In this document: positions 50,975 through 59,683 of the stretch, piece by piece | Numbering within the stretch: position 1 is the first letter of the stretch | Layout of the letters: every line of letters begins with the position of its first letter | DNA from: Candidatus Nitrosocosmicus arcticus | Lineage (GTDB): Archaea; Thermoproteota; Nitrososphaeria; Nitrososphaerales; Nitrososphaeraceae | Assembly (NCBI RefSeq): GCF_007826885.1 | Contig: NZ_ML675579.1 | Location: 172,767 to 236,766, forward strand | DNA length: 64,000 nt | Reading direction: 5' to 3' | The notes under the pieces: model-generated | Database searches by the model: none | Told to the model about the DNA's origin: nothing | Seen by the model: only the letters and a program-made list of their open reading frames with translations | Made by a program: the position numbers and the translations under genes

Positions 50975-51060
50975 TAGATCTTCTGAATTAATTGGCTACA
51001 ATAAAGGCTTTATTTCTGATAAATGTGATGGAAGATGACTAAGAAGTAAATTTTCTAGTT

Positions 51061-51290
51061 TTGGCTGCAGATATAATTATTTTTGTGACACCTGTTTGGT
51101 GCGGAATTCAATCCTCGCTTACACAAAAGGGGAATGGAGCGGCTGGATGAATTACCGGTGAAATCATGGATACTGGATAATCATAATAACAAACAAGAGC
51201 GCAGATATTGTACTAACGAGTGACTCAGATGGAGTAGGACACGTTATAGGTAACTTGGCATATTTCTTTTCCGCCCTTTGGAAACCTTGA
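51061..51290 (+). pseudogene. Flavodoxin-family oxidoreductase remnant
   Basis: L-A-A-D-I-I-I-F-V-T-P-V-W-C-G-I-Q-S, then a shift to M-E-R-L-D-E-L-P, then S-A-D-I-V-L-T-S-D-S-D-G-V-G-H-V-I-G-N-L in a further frame. The T-P-V-W-x-G-I motif is typical of NAD(P)H-dependent FMN oxidoreductases. No start, several stops. Confidence 0.6.
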
Positions 51291-51534
51291 CTGTATAATG
51301 GTCAGGACTGGCAAAGAAAAGGAACAAGAATATGGAAGATATTTCGATGTATTTCTAAGATGGTTATACCTCAACGGCAACGAAGGCTGCTCTAAACTTG
51401 ACCTTTATGACTACTTGCTGAAGAATAATCCTTATCCTAAATAATTACGATCAAATATTTAGAATCGAACTACTCGCATGTATTAACATAAAGGAATGAC
51501 AAAATATTAACATGCTATTAAACTATATTATATA

Positions 51535-52140
51535 ATGATATTATGGTGTTTCTATATTCCTGTTAAAGATAAAATCTTATCAATGGATATAGAAAAGGCT
51601 GCTGATACTATTTCAGAATCAGATTATGGGACTCATACATTGGTTGTTTATGAGGACTTGGAGAAACTAAGAGAGTTTTATTCTTATTATGTAAAAAAAA
51701 GGATTGAGGAAAGAAACGAAGTAATTCAACTAGCACCATTCTATGAATCTGAAGATTCTGTTAGAAAATCTCTGTCGGAAGGGCATATTTCTATAGACTT
51801 AGAGAAATGGGAAAAAGAGGAAAAATCATTAATAATTGTCGATTCGTTAAAGAAATATTTTGGTGATGAAACTGTAGAATCTAGTTATATCTCTAGTAGA
51901 AATTTAGTACAAGATGCCAAGATGATGGGAAAATCCGGTGTATCAATTTTAGGCGATATGGGTGCCTTTCCTTACAAGCATCGTATACAGGAACTTGTTG
52001 ACTACGAGTTGTTTTTACCTTCTCATTACGATATTGATATGAAGGGTATATGCTTGTATCATCAAAAAGATTTTAATAGATTGTCAGAAGAACAAAAACA
52101 AAAGGTAATTGATCATCATGAAAGATCTCTAAAAATATGA
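51535..52140 (+). CDS. MEDS/DcmR-like sensory domain protein
   Basis: 201 residues, possibly from the internal ATG at 51583 (M-D-I-E-K-A-A-D-T). T-H-T-L-V-V-Y-E-D-L-E-K-L-R-E-F, I-S-I-D-L-E-K-W, V-Q-D-A-K-M-M-G-K-S-G-V and the closing I-C-L-Y-H-Q-K-D-F match the MEDS domain, a sensor found alone or with histidine kinases. The next gene is a response-regulator remnant, so they probably once formed a signalling pair. Confidence 0.7.
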   Translation: MILWCFYIPVKDKILSMDIEKAADTISESDYGTHTLVVYEDLEKLREFYSYYVKKRIEERNEVIQLAPFYESEDSVRKSLSEGHISIDLEKWEKEEKSLIIVDSLKKYFGDETVESSYISSRNLVQDAKMMGKSGVSILGDMGAFPYKHRIQELVDYELFLPSHYDIDMKGICLYHQKDFNRLSEEQKQKVIDHHERSLKI

Positions 52141-52224
52141 ATATATAGAACAAAACTTAGTTAAAATCAAAATATTTATTTTATAATCAAGGGGTAGGAA
52201 TATGATTAAATGAACCTAAACATA

Positions 52225-52620
52225 TCAATTTTTCCAAGCATCATTTATCATTTCTCGCAGATCAGAAAAAAGGACAGGTTTTTGAATTAGTCTATCAATT
52301 CTTGCAAATTTAAAATCAGGACGATCTTCTAAATCTTTGATTTCAAAAGCCGTCATCAAGAAAATTTTATTTTTGGCGTCTACCTCTCTTATCTTATTTG
52401 CAAGATCTATTCCACACATACTGGCATTCTCATATCAATTATTATCGTAGAGTGTTTGTCAGATGTTTCCTTAAAATACTCTAAAGCCAGTATTGGATCG
52501 GTGAAGGAGATTGCGTTATATCCTTCTTTTTCCAAAATTCTTTGAAAAGAGATACAAGTTCTATTTCGTCATCTACTATAATGATGGAACGTGCAGATAA
52601 CGATGGAAATAGATATTGTT
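52225..52620 (-). pseudogene. CheY-like response regulator, frameshifted
   Basis: Three frames in order: S-I-I-I-V-D-D-E-I-E-L-V-S-L-F (acidic pocket D-D-E), then L-E-K-E-G-Y-N-A-I-S-F-T-D-P and I-I-I-D-M-R-M-P (phosphorylation aspartate), then M-C-G-I-D-L-A-N-K-I and the F-L-M-T-A-F and K-P motifs (C-terminal part 52419-52225). Two single-base shifts. About 125 residues when repaired. Confidence 0.72.
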
Positions 52621-52681
52621 TCCTTTGAAATTATTTAACTATATCTGCCAATATAGTTCATAGAGAAAGAGAGAATATGAT

Positions 52682-53110
52682 GTGAAGGACAAACCATTTG
52701 ATTTTCATGGAGCGACTTTTACTATTAAGGTTCTTACTTCTGAGACAAACGGTCACTATACTGTTTTGGATGTAATTCATCCACCTAATATCGGTCCCGC
52801 AATACATGTGCATCCTAAAGGTTCAGAAACCTTTTACATAATTGAAGGAGATTATGAATTCATTTTAGATGGAAGGGTGGTAACTGGTAAAGCTGGAGAT
52901 GTAATCTTTATTCAAAAGGAATTTCACATAGATTTACTGTAGGCCAAAAAGGTGGACATGCACTTGTAATTAGTCCTCCAGAACTTGAGTTTTATTTTTG
53001 CAAAGTACGTGAATTGCTCGGCAAGGGTGAAGTTTCCTATGGAAACAGAATCAAACATAGGAGAACAATACGGCCAAGTTTTCTTAGATAACAGTAAACA
53101 TTGGAAATGA
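52682..53110 (+). pseudogene. Cupin-fold protein, frameshifted
   Basis: GTG start. First frame: cupin motif 1, H-V-H-P-K-G-S-E-T-F-Y-I-I-E-G, then G-D-V-I-F-I-Q-K. A shift at about 52916 gives G-I-S-H-R-F-T-V-G-Q and L-V-I-S-P-P-E-L-E-F, and another near 53035 gives I-G-E-Q-Y-G-Q-V-F-L-D-N-S-K-H-W-K. Repaired length about 142. Two lesions. Confidence 0.72.
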
Positions 53111-53135
53111 TTAGAATCAGGTGGCCTCTTGGATT

Positions 53136-53310
53136 TTAACCTATAAATTGTTTGAACTGCAAGATTTTGTAATCCTGATTTTTATACACGTGACAACAGG
53201 GCCCAGCAAAATTCTTGTTTAGTTTTGATTCGTCATGACGTTTGCCAAAAAACAATGACTCTATCATCGATACTAAGAATCTCGGTCGGATGAGCATGGA
53301 TTTCTTTAAA
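53136..53310 (-). pseudogene. SnoaL/NTF2-like fragment
   Basis: E-I-H-A-H-P-T-E-I-L-S-I-D-D-R-V-I-V-F-W-Q-T-S, a TGA, then in another frame G-P-C-C-H-V-Y-K-N-Q-D-Y-K-I-L-Q-F-K-Q-F. The I-D-D-R-V strand and turn are typical of SnoaL-like proteins. A broken fragment with no start. Confidence 0.4.
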
Positions 53311-53416
53311 GTTTCATAGCATTCTAGGAAATTCTACAAAAAATTTCATTTTCGTTAAATCAAACCTTCCTGAAAGTAAATTTAATTGAATATGGAATGA
53401 TCCCGATCGGATAGAA

Positions 53417-53506
53417 ATGACCGATAGTAATGATTTTAGCATTACAGAAGAGGGAATAATAAAAGAAGAAAAAGAAAAAACATCTGATAATGAATTTATA
53501 GTTTAA
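53417..53506 (+). CDS. Possible 29-residue acidic/basic microprotein
   Basis: ATG to TAA, MTDSNDFSITEEGIIKEEKE and then K-T-S-D-N-E-F-I-V. Charged and helical. No ribosome site of note; may be chance. Confidence 0.25.
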   Translation: MTDSNDFSITEEGIIKEEKEKTSDNEFIV

Positions 53507-53604
53507 ATATTTAAATTCCAAAAATTACAAAACATAATCTAACCAAATCTCAAAAACTGATCAGATCGAGTCTGTCTCATACTCCAATTGGATCAAAGAA
53601 AATA

Positions 53605-53796
53605 TTGTTTAAGAAGAATCCGGATCCCATTCTGCCTAGTGTTAGATATAACTCAATCAGCAGATGCGAAAATAATGGAAAAATAGTTGGGTATATACAA
53701 CAATCTAAAAAGACTAATAGTTGTAATAAATGCCATGAAAATATAAATTATTCAATGGGCCGGGTCGGGTCGGGTGTTCCTCATAGGCGGGAATAA
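53605..53796 (+). CDS. Doubtful ORF with C-x-x-C that runs into the att-like repeat
   Basis: 63 codons from a TTG, with C-N-K-C-H; its last 15 codons are formed by the repeat at 53751. Possibly a gene truncated by the recombination, or not a gene. Confidence 0.25.
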   Translation: MFKKNPDPILPSVRYNSISRCENNGKIVGYIQQSKKTNSCNKCHENINYSMGRVGSGVPHRRE

Positions 53797-53798
53797 CC
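53751..53798. repeat. tRNA-Val 3'-end-like repeat, copy 2
   Basis: TTCAATGGGCCGGGTCGG is identical to the sequence spanning the tRNA-Val 3' terminus (18 bases, including four past the tRNA end). It continues GTCGGGTGTTCCTC and ATAGGCGGGAATAACC, a tail shared with the copy at 43311. Confidence 0.85.
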
Positions 53799-53843
53799 TG
53801 CTTATTGGAAAAAGTTTAATATTTAGACTACAATATTTTTAAC

Positions 53844-54092
53844 ATGGGTTCAGATCCAGGAACCGATATACCACGAGACCAAGGTTTACGTAAGGAAATC
53901 TTAGACCAAAATAATATTGAAGACGAAAAATCAAGCGGAGAAAGATGCAATATATGTGGTCTGGTTGCGCGCAATAACATTGAATTAGATGATCACATCA
54001 AACATGCCCATAGACAGGGAGATTCTAACAATTCAAATGATGTGTATTCAAAAGAGCAAAAAATTGATCCATTCGTAAAAACAGAAGATTAG
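53844..54092 (+). CDS. C2H2 zinc-finger protein
   Basis: 82 residues. C-N-I-C-G-L-V-A-R-N-N-I-E-L-D-D-H then I-K-H-A-H: a classical C2H2 finger (C-x2-C, H-x4-H) flanked by polar disordered ends. Possibly DNA binding. It is the only gene between two att-like repeats (53751 and 54297). Confidence 0.7.
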   Translation: MGSDPGTDIPRDQGLRKEILDQNNIEDEKSSGERCNICGLVARNNIELDDHIKHAHRQGDSNNSNDVYSKEQKIDPFVKTED

Positions 54093-54296
54093 TTTATTAG
54101 AAAATCGAGACATCTATTTTTTTATAATCCTATATAGGGAATGGATTACCTCTTTATTTCAAGTTGATCGCATATATTATACAAGATTTCAACTTTTCAA
54201 ATAGTGATGTTGAATTTATTCTACAAGTCTAAAAACCGCCATTAATAGATTAGTTTGTCGATAATGCAGTAACAAAATTGGTAAAGTACATGCAAG

Positions 54297-54317
54297 TTCA
54301 ATAGGCCGGGTTGGATT
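54297..54317. repeat. tRNA-Val 3'-end-like repeat, copy 1 (nearest the tRNA)
   Basis: TTCAATAGGCCGGGTTGGAT differs from the tRNA-Val end region by two bases and keeps the following ATT. ATGCAA precedes it. Intergenic. Confidence 0.75.
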
Positions 54318-54496
54318 TATATTGTTAACGGTACAAAATGAGGATTCAGGATATCGATGATAATCATAGAATCATGTCAATAGATCTACACTAGGTATCC
54401 AATACTATTACCATACCTCTACTAACACTACGCTTACAACTACATTAGCATTTTTATCATATCTGTAGTGAAAACACAGTTAAGGGTATTATTTCG

Positions 54497-55181
54497 TTAG
54501 TTTATAGCAGCCTTGCTAATAAATTGGGCAGTCTGATCTGGATGTGATAGTGGTGACAAATGACCTGATGGAAGAGAGACAGTATTTGCATTTATTTGTT
54601 TTGCAAACATGTTTTCGATTTCTGGAGAAATGATCAAATCGTTCTCTGATATTTCATAACAAGTGGGTAAATGTATCCAACCAGGGGGACCAGATTTGAG
54701 ATGGGAATTGACTTGTCTGTTGGTTTCTGTGTTGCTGCTAATACTTTGGCTTCCGTCAAATCAATATCCTGCAGACAATCTGATGGAACATCTCTTGATC
54801 TATATGAGAACGCTTCATTGTCAAATTTGAGAAACCCCTTAGGAAACTTGCTTGAATTGATGAAATCGACCATTGATTGGCTCTCATCCGGTGCGAATGC
54901 AGCGAGATAAACTAGCCCTTTTACTTCTGGATTCCCATAGGCTGCATTGGTAATCACAAGTCCACCGTAAGAATGTCCCTCGAGTATGGTTGACCCATTT
55001 ATAAAATTAATTGCACGCTTTACTGTATTTATGTCATCATTTGATGAATGTAGCGCAAGTTGGACGGCGATAACGTTATATCCTGATTTTTCTAGTATCG
55101 GGATTACCTTCTCCATGAAGATCCATCAATCCAAGTTCCATGCGCTAATACTATGTTTTTTATTAAAGAACCTGATGTCAT
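54497..55181 (-). pseudogene. Alpha/beta hydrolase, frameshifted
   Basis: ATG at 55179-55181: I-V-L-A-H-G-T-W-I-D-G-S-S-W, then a one-base loss at about 55112 and E-K-V-I-P-I-L-E-K-S-G-Y, nucleophile elbow G-H-S-Y-G-G, F-A-P-D-E-S-Q-S. A second shift near 54700 continues G-W-I-H-L-P-T-C-Y-E and the catalytic-histidine part S-G-H-L-S-P-L-S-H-P, ending at 54497. About 230 residues when repaired. Confidence 0.78.
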
Positions 55182-55515
55182 GGAACATATTACAGTAATT
55201 CAAATTTTAATTTATCTGGCTCTGATAGCAAATTATTTATGGGATTACTATTCTTAATCACAAAAGTCCGCCAAACACATAATCAAGTAAGATGTAGAGA
55301 TAACATTGACAAAATAATATGTTCCTATTTCTCGTGCACATGGCTAATTGAACAATAATTATAACGATTTGATCTAGTATTTGCTATTGATAGGATTGGA
55401 GTTAATTTAACCTGGTAATCCTTAATAGAATCCATCCTGTTAGATATAGAGTCAAGATTTTTTTGTTTAGTGAAAGTCAAATAAAGGTTCGGTATAAAAA
55501 CTAGTAATCTTAATC
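55182..55515. other. Intergenic region
   Basis: About 330 bp; no gene, repeat or RNA recognised. Confidence 0.35.
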
Positions 55516-56274
55516 CTACCGCTTTAACGTAAGGTTAAAGGTCAACTGCAGATTTGGATGTATCTTAGCATGAACAATCTCCATTATTTTCAATGGTGAG
55601 CCAAGATGACTTACTTCTTTACTTAATTCATTTAATGCATTCTCGAGATTAATCCGTGAAAGGCTACTGTATGTTTTGTCCGAAATCAAATCATCCAAAT
55701 CTCTATTATAAATTTCAACCATCCTATTGGAAATTTCTTGAGCATTATAATAATCGGCCCTATCAATTACTGAATTATCCGAAATATTGCTTAAATTACC
55801 ATCAGGTTGATTAAAATGAGGATTTGCGAATATTGTATTATTTGTATTACCATCTGTCAAATTTGCAATTTTTGTAAAATCCATGCTGAGCATTACATTT
55901 GACGGAATTCCAAAAGCAGAACCATAGTTTCTTAGGACTTCATCTGCAAGATTAGCCATTGCCGTTGCAATAACAGTATTATTATAAAATTGGTCGCTGT
56001 CAACTATAAATGAATTCTCACTTATGATAATATCCTCCACAATATCGTCGATATTTTTCACATAATCAAAAGTTAAAGATTGATTATTATCGTTGCTTGT
56101 TAAACTATTATTTATTAGTCGATTTTCAACTAATATCAGGTTTATTAAAGTAAGAAATGTCGAATGGTCATCGGTATCGAAATTATGAGCGCCGGCATCC
56201 TGACCATTCATAGTTACGAAAAATAATGAAACTGTCAAAATACTAACATAAATTGATTTATATTCGATCTTCAT
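55516..56274 (-). CDS. Secreted hypothetical protein
   Basis: 252 residues with a signal peptide (about 1-29, ending D-A-G-A-H). The mature part is polar, helical at both ends, with many N-x-S/T sites (N-N-S, N-L-S, N-L-T) that suggest heavy glycosylation. No catalytic motif. ATG start. Followed on the same strand by a secreted NHL propeller. Confidence 0.6.
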   Translation of the reverse strand: MKIEYKSIYVSILTVSLFFVTMNGQDAGAHNFDTDDHSTFLTLINLILVENRLINNSLTSNDNNQSLTFDYVKNIDDIVEDIIISENSFIVDSDQFYNNTVIATAMANLADEVLRNYGSAFGIPSNVMLSMDFTKIANLTDGNTNNTIFANPHFNQPDGNLSNISDNSVIDRADYYNAQEISNRMVEIYNRDLDDLISDKTYSSLSRINLENALNELSKEVSHLGSPLKIMEIVHAKIHPNLQLTFNLTLKR

Positions 56275-56339
56275 GCTTAAAAATTTATTTTCTACAGTTT
56301 TTATGATATTTTATCAAATAAAATGAGTAAATAGTTCTG

Positions 56340-57296
56340 TTATTGCTGAGGCTTAAAAACAACTATACGCGAATTTCCTGTGTCAGCCACGTACACAGTT
56401 CCGGATTCTTTATCCACCCCTACTCCTTCAGGGTCAGTTAATTGTCCGTCGCCTGAGCCTGTGGAGCCAAATTTAGTTAGGAATTGCCCTTCGGTTGTGA
56501 ACACTTGAACTCTATTATTGTTTTTATCAGTTACATAAATACTGTCATTAGCATCAATAGACAGACCTGACGGCCCTTGGAATTGACCATCAGCAACGCC
56601 TTTTGTTCCCCATTGTGAAAGATATGTACCGTCGTTACTAAACTTTTGAATTCTGTTATTCCCATAATCTGCTATATACACGTTACCACCTGAGTCAACA
56701 ATAGAGCTTTCTGGATTTGATAACAGCCCATCAGATTCTCCTTCACTTCCCCATTTGTACAGAAATTGACCATCATTTGTAAATACTTGGACATTAGCAA
56801 GGTCTCTATCAGTTACAAATAACTTTCCTTGTGCATCATTTGCTGGAACATGTGGATGTAAGAATTGTCCATCGCCTTCACCCTCAGTACCCCATTGTGA
56901 AAGATATGTACCGTCGTTACTAAACTTTTGAATTCTATAATTAAATTGGTCTGCGATATACATATTGCCTTCTGCATCCATTGACATTGCAGAGGCTTTG
57001 TGAAATTGACCATTGCCTTCTCCTCCTTCACCGAATTTTGTTAAGAATTCGCCAGTAGGGTCAAATATTTGAATTCTGTGATTCGCATAATCAGGAACAT
57101 ATACTTTTCCATTAAAAAAATCTACATCATTCTGTCCATCAAATTGTCCATCACCTTCACCCGCTGAACCCCAACTAGTAAAATAAGTAAAGGTTAGATT
57201 CTGAGGCTGAGACTGTCCATAAGAAGCTGAATTAAAGGATAAAATAAGTATTGGAAGAACCAATAAAGAAATCAGAGAATACTGACTTGAATTCAC
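56340..57296 (-). CDS. Secreted NHL-repeat beta-propeller
   Basis: 318 residues: signal peptide (about 1-27, ending S-Y-G-Q-S), then about six repeats of the form G-D-G-Q-F..P..G-N-V-Y-V-A-D-x-x-N-N-R-I-Q-K-F. NHL propellers bind proteins or RNA; outside the cell they are likely adhesins or scaffolds. Two repeats are nearly identical (F-S-N-D-G-T-Y-L-S-Q-W-G-T), a sign of recent duplication. GTG start. Confidence 0.85.
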   Translation of the reverse strand: MNSSQYSLISLLVLPILILSFNSASYGQSQPQNLTFTYFTSWGSAGEGDGQFDGQNDVDFFNGKVYVPDYANHRIQIFDPTGEFLTKFGEGGEGNGQFHKASAMSMDAEGNMYIADQFNYRIQKFSNDGTYLSQWGTEGEGDGQFLHPHVPANDAQGKLFVTDRDLANVQVFTNDGQFLYKWGSEGESDGLLSNPESSIVDSGGNVYIADYGNNRIQKFSNDGTYLSQWGTKGVADGQFQGPSGLSIDANDSIYVTDKNNNRVQVFTTEGQFLTKFGSTGSGDGQLTDPEGVGVDKESGTVYVADTGNSRIVVFKPQQ

Positions 57297-57777
57297 AAGA
57301 TTAAGTTAAAAAATAATCCATATAAACCAAGCTTCAATTCTATGGTGGTGATTCTTTAACGATATAAGAATAATACTATAAAAACCGGGGTAACATGAAG
57401 TATATTTAGCAGCAACAACTGTAATACCTAGAAAATGAAGATCTTCGGTCCAGCTCTGGATATAAAAATAATATACCTTTTACCATAATTTAATTAATTG
57501 AAGGAAATATCCGAACCTTTATACCATAATGGACTTTATCTACCGATCCAATACCTTTCTATCGTATCATTTTTTACATTATATATTTCGTTACCCATTG
57601 TCCTAATATTCATCAAAGCCGTGATAAGTGTACCTCGTGCTTGATCAGATCGAATTCTTCTGATGATTAGATGCCATTTTAATTTACGATCTTCGAATTA
57701 TGATTCACATGATCATATACTCTTGATTTCAAGGTAGCAGTAAACTCCTCTGCTATAATCTTCCCTATGATTTTACT
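57297..57777. other. Intergenic region
   Basis: About 480 bp between divergent secreted-protein genes; probably holds both promoters. No gene seen. Confidence 0.4.
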
Positions 57778-58305
57778 ATGAGGATTTTTGGTACAAGTTA
57801 TATCGTTTATTATTACGTAGTATTTACTAAATTGACCACTATTAATAAAAAACAATTCTCTATTTTAGGAGTAATAGCAGCGATAGCAATTGTCATGACT
57901 GTGTCTCCTATTGGATTAAACTATAATACAAATATAGCATTTGCAGGAGGGAATCATCACGATGATGACGATGATGATGGAAACAGTGCATCACAAATCA
58001 TCGCACAAGTTCAGCGCTCTATCCAAAACAGCCAAGTAGTTTCTGGTGGCGATACAGAAAATTCAGGAAATAACTTTAGCTTCCAAAATCAAGAGAACTC
58101 TGGTAACAATGCTTTAGCACAGAGTAACGATGATGATGATGATGATGATGATGATGGAAACAGTGCATCGCAAGCAATTGTTCAATCTCAGTCATCAAGA
58201 CAAAACAGCCAAGTAGTTTCTGGTGGCGATACAGAAAATTCAGGAAATAACTTTAGCTTCCAAAATCAAGAAAATTCAGGAAATAACGCACTAGCCCAAC
58301 AATAG
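57778..58305 (+). CDS. Secreted repeat protein with poly-Asp and SGGD/SGNN repeats
   Basis: 175 residues. Signal helix at about 27-50 (I-A-A-I-A-I-V-M-T-V-S), then two units of: D-rich run, G-N-S-A-S-Q, Q-N-S-Q-V-V-S-G-G-D-T-E-N-S-G-N-N-F-S-F-Q-N-Q-like strand, S-G-N-N-A-L-A-Q. The repeats look like a beta-solenoid or curli-like stack; D-runs may bind calcium. Paralogues lie at 63478 and, more distantly, 60343. T-tracts follow the stop. Confidence 0.75.
   Translation: MRIFGTSYIVYYYVVFTKLTTINKKQFSILGVIAAIAIVMTVSPIGLNYNTNIAFAGGNHHDDDDDDGNSASQIIAQVQRSIQNSQVVSGGDTENSGNNFSFQNQENSGNNALAQSNDDDDDDDDDGNSASQAIVQSQSSRQNSQVVSGGDTENSGNNFSFQNQENSGNNALAQQ
58024..58094. repeat. Perfect 71-bp duplication, first copy
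   Basis: Identical to 58201-58271, 177 bp (59 codons) downstream and in frame. It encodes the S-G-G-D / S-G-N-N part of the secreted repeat protein. Confidence 0.9.
58201..58271. repeat. Perfect 71-bp duplication, second copy
   Basis: Second member of the pair starting at 58024; no mismatch in 71 bases, so the duplication or gene conversion is recent. Confidence 0.9.
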
Positions 58306-58322
58306 AAATAATCTACCTTATC

Positions 58323-58342
58323 TTTTTTTAATTAATTTTTTT
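58323..58342 (+). terminator. T-rich terminator
   Basis: Two T7 runs (58323-58329 and 58336-58342) close after the stop of the secreted repeat gene, as in archaeal intrinsic termination. Confidence 0.5.
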
Positions 58343-58439
58343 ATCAAATGTTTTGAAGAAACGGTTAACACTAGTAAACACACAATTGTGCTCATAAATA
58401 CTCATATTATGGATAATCAATAATTGTCCAATTTTCAAT

Positions 58440-58513
58440 GGGCCGGGTCGGATTCGAACCAACGACCCCCGCCATGTCAAGGCGGTATCTTAACCAGGCT
58501 AGACCACCGGCCC
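58440..58513 (-). tRNA. tRNA-Val (anticodon GAC)
   Basis: 74 nt with a full cloverleaf on the minus strand: acceptor GGGCCGG/CCGGCCC, D-arm with G-G-T-T-A loop, anticodon arm CCGCC-TTGACAT-GGCGG (anticodon GAC), five-base variable loop, T-arm GTTGG-TTCGAAT-CCGAC. No intron and no encoded CCA. Its 3' end faces left, toward five short copies of its own terminal sequence. Confidence 0.95.
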
Positions 58514-59530
58514 TTGTATTACAATTATTGATTTTCTTTTGTTCTTTATATATAATTGTTCATTATTTTCTTCTAGTATGGGCTTTGAAGGTTTAGTATG
58601 GTGCCTTGTGTCTTTTACAACCCGATAAAAAAGGACTCTTCAGTTTCATAGATCTAGATAATCAAAAGGGTATAGATGAATTTTGTAATGTTATAGGTGT
58701 TAAGAACTGTCATCAAAACAGATCTTACTAAGGGAATTAATTTGCATTTCTATTTTGAATAGGAGAGGGAATATACTACTTGCTTATCATTTTACATATT
58801 CCCAAATCATTTCAGAGTCCAATGCTATATTCAACTGCAGCCTAATTCACCTGATAAGATTTCTTATAATTTGGTTGTTGAAAGATTTTCAATACTCATC
58901 TGACTTTTGTGTGCCGTTGTATAACCGCCGCCGTTGTCTAAGCACCGATGGCCATCCATCCTCTCTAAAATCTTCTCCATCTCTGCGGAAGCTGAGCTAA
59001 ACAAGTTACTCATAATCTCATATGAAGATGGATAACTAAGAAGAAACAAACAGCCTGGGAATTCTAATCTACTCGTCTGTTAAAAGACCTCGCACCCGCA
59101 TCTTGAAGATTATTACCATTTAAGAAAATAACAAGCGTCTAACTAAATATCCAAGTTAAGAAACTATTTTTCTCAAAGGCCTCAAGTAGCGTTGACTTTT
59201 TAATAACGCACTATGCGTTCCTCAGATAGGTTACCAGTTTATTTACTCTTAATTCGCAAGATAATTAGTATATACAACTAAAGAATGTATTAAAGACTAA
59301 TAGATAAATAGAATCTTATCTCACTCCATCAAACGTGGTTATACAGCGGTTTAATGAAGCATCTGTCCTAAATAGAAGTATAATATCATCTGTTGGTCTT
59401 GAGGGATGTTTACAGGGAGGTTAACGGTTGGCCCAATTCAATCTCAGTAGAAAGCCAAGTTTCATAGAGATGCGGTAAACCATCTATGGTTGTATTAGAA
59501 ATTAAAATTTAAGGCGCTGTCAACTTCCAG
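58514..59530. other. Region without a clear gene, upstream of tRNA-Val
   Basis: About 1 kb. On the plus strand at about 58612-58732 a stretch reads K-K-G-L-F-S-F-I-D-L-D-N-Q-K-G-I-D-E-F-C, resembling motif I of a primase or polymerase, without a full domain; probably a remnant. No complete gene elsewhere in this stretch. Confidence 0.3.
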
Positions 59531-59683
59531 TCAGATACTTTGCTGTCTGTTTTTACGTGCCATTTCTGGCCAGATTCTCAAATATTCATCTATATGCTGT
59601 TTCATCTGATTACAAAAAGCTTCACAATAGGTATCGAATAAGGAATCAGAAATATTCATTAACAAAATATTGTTTCGTGACAT
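59531..59683 (-). CDS. Possible 50-residue helical protein
   Basis: ATG at 59681-59683; M-S-R-N-N-I-L-L-M-N-I-S-D-S-L-F-D-T-Y, Q-M-K-Q-H-I-D-E-Y-L-R-I-W-P-E-M-A-R-K. Amphipathic helix with two cysteines. Composition is protein-like. No known family. Confidence 0.35.
   Translation of the reverse strand: MSRNNILLMNISDSLFDTYCEAFCNQMKQHIDEYLRIWPEMARKNRQQSI

Noticed and set aside
53605..53796. Reading the 53751 repeat as part of a conserved gene
   Set aside because: The same repeat occurs in non-coding positions elsewhere, so the ORF end is more likely an accident of insertion.
58755..59000. 81-codon plus-strand ORF near tRNA-Val
   Set aside because: No motif, competing minus-strand ORF of equal quality; neither looks coded.
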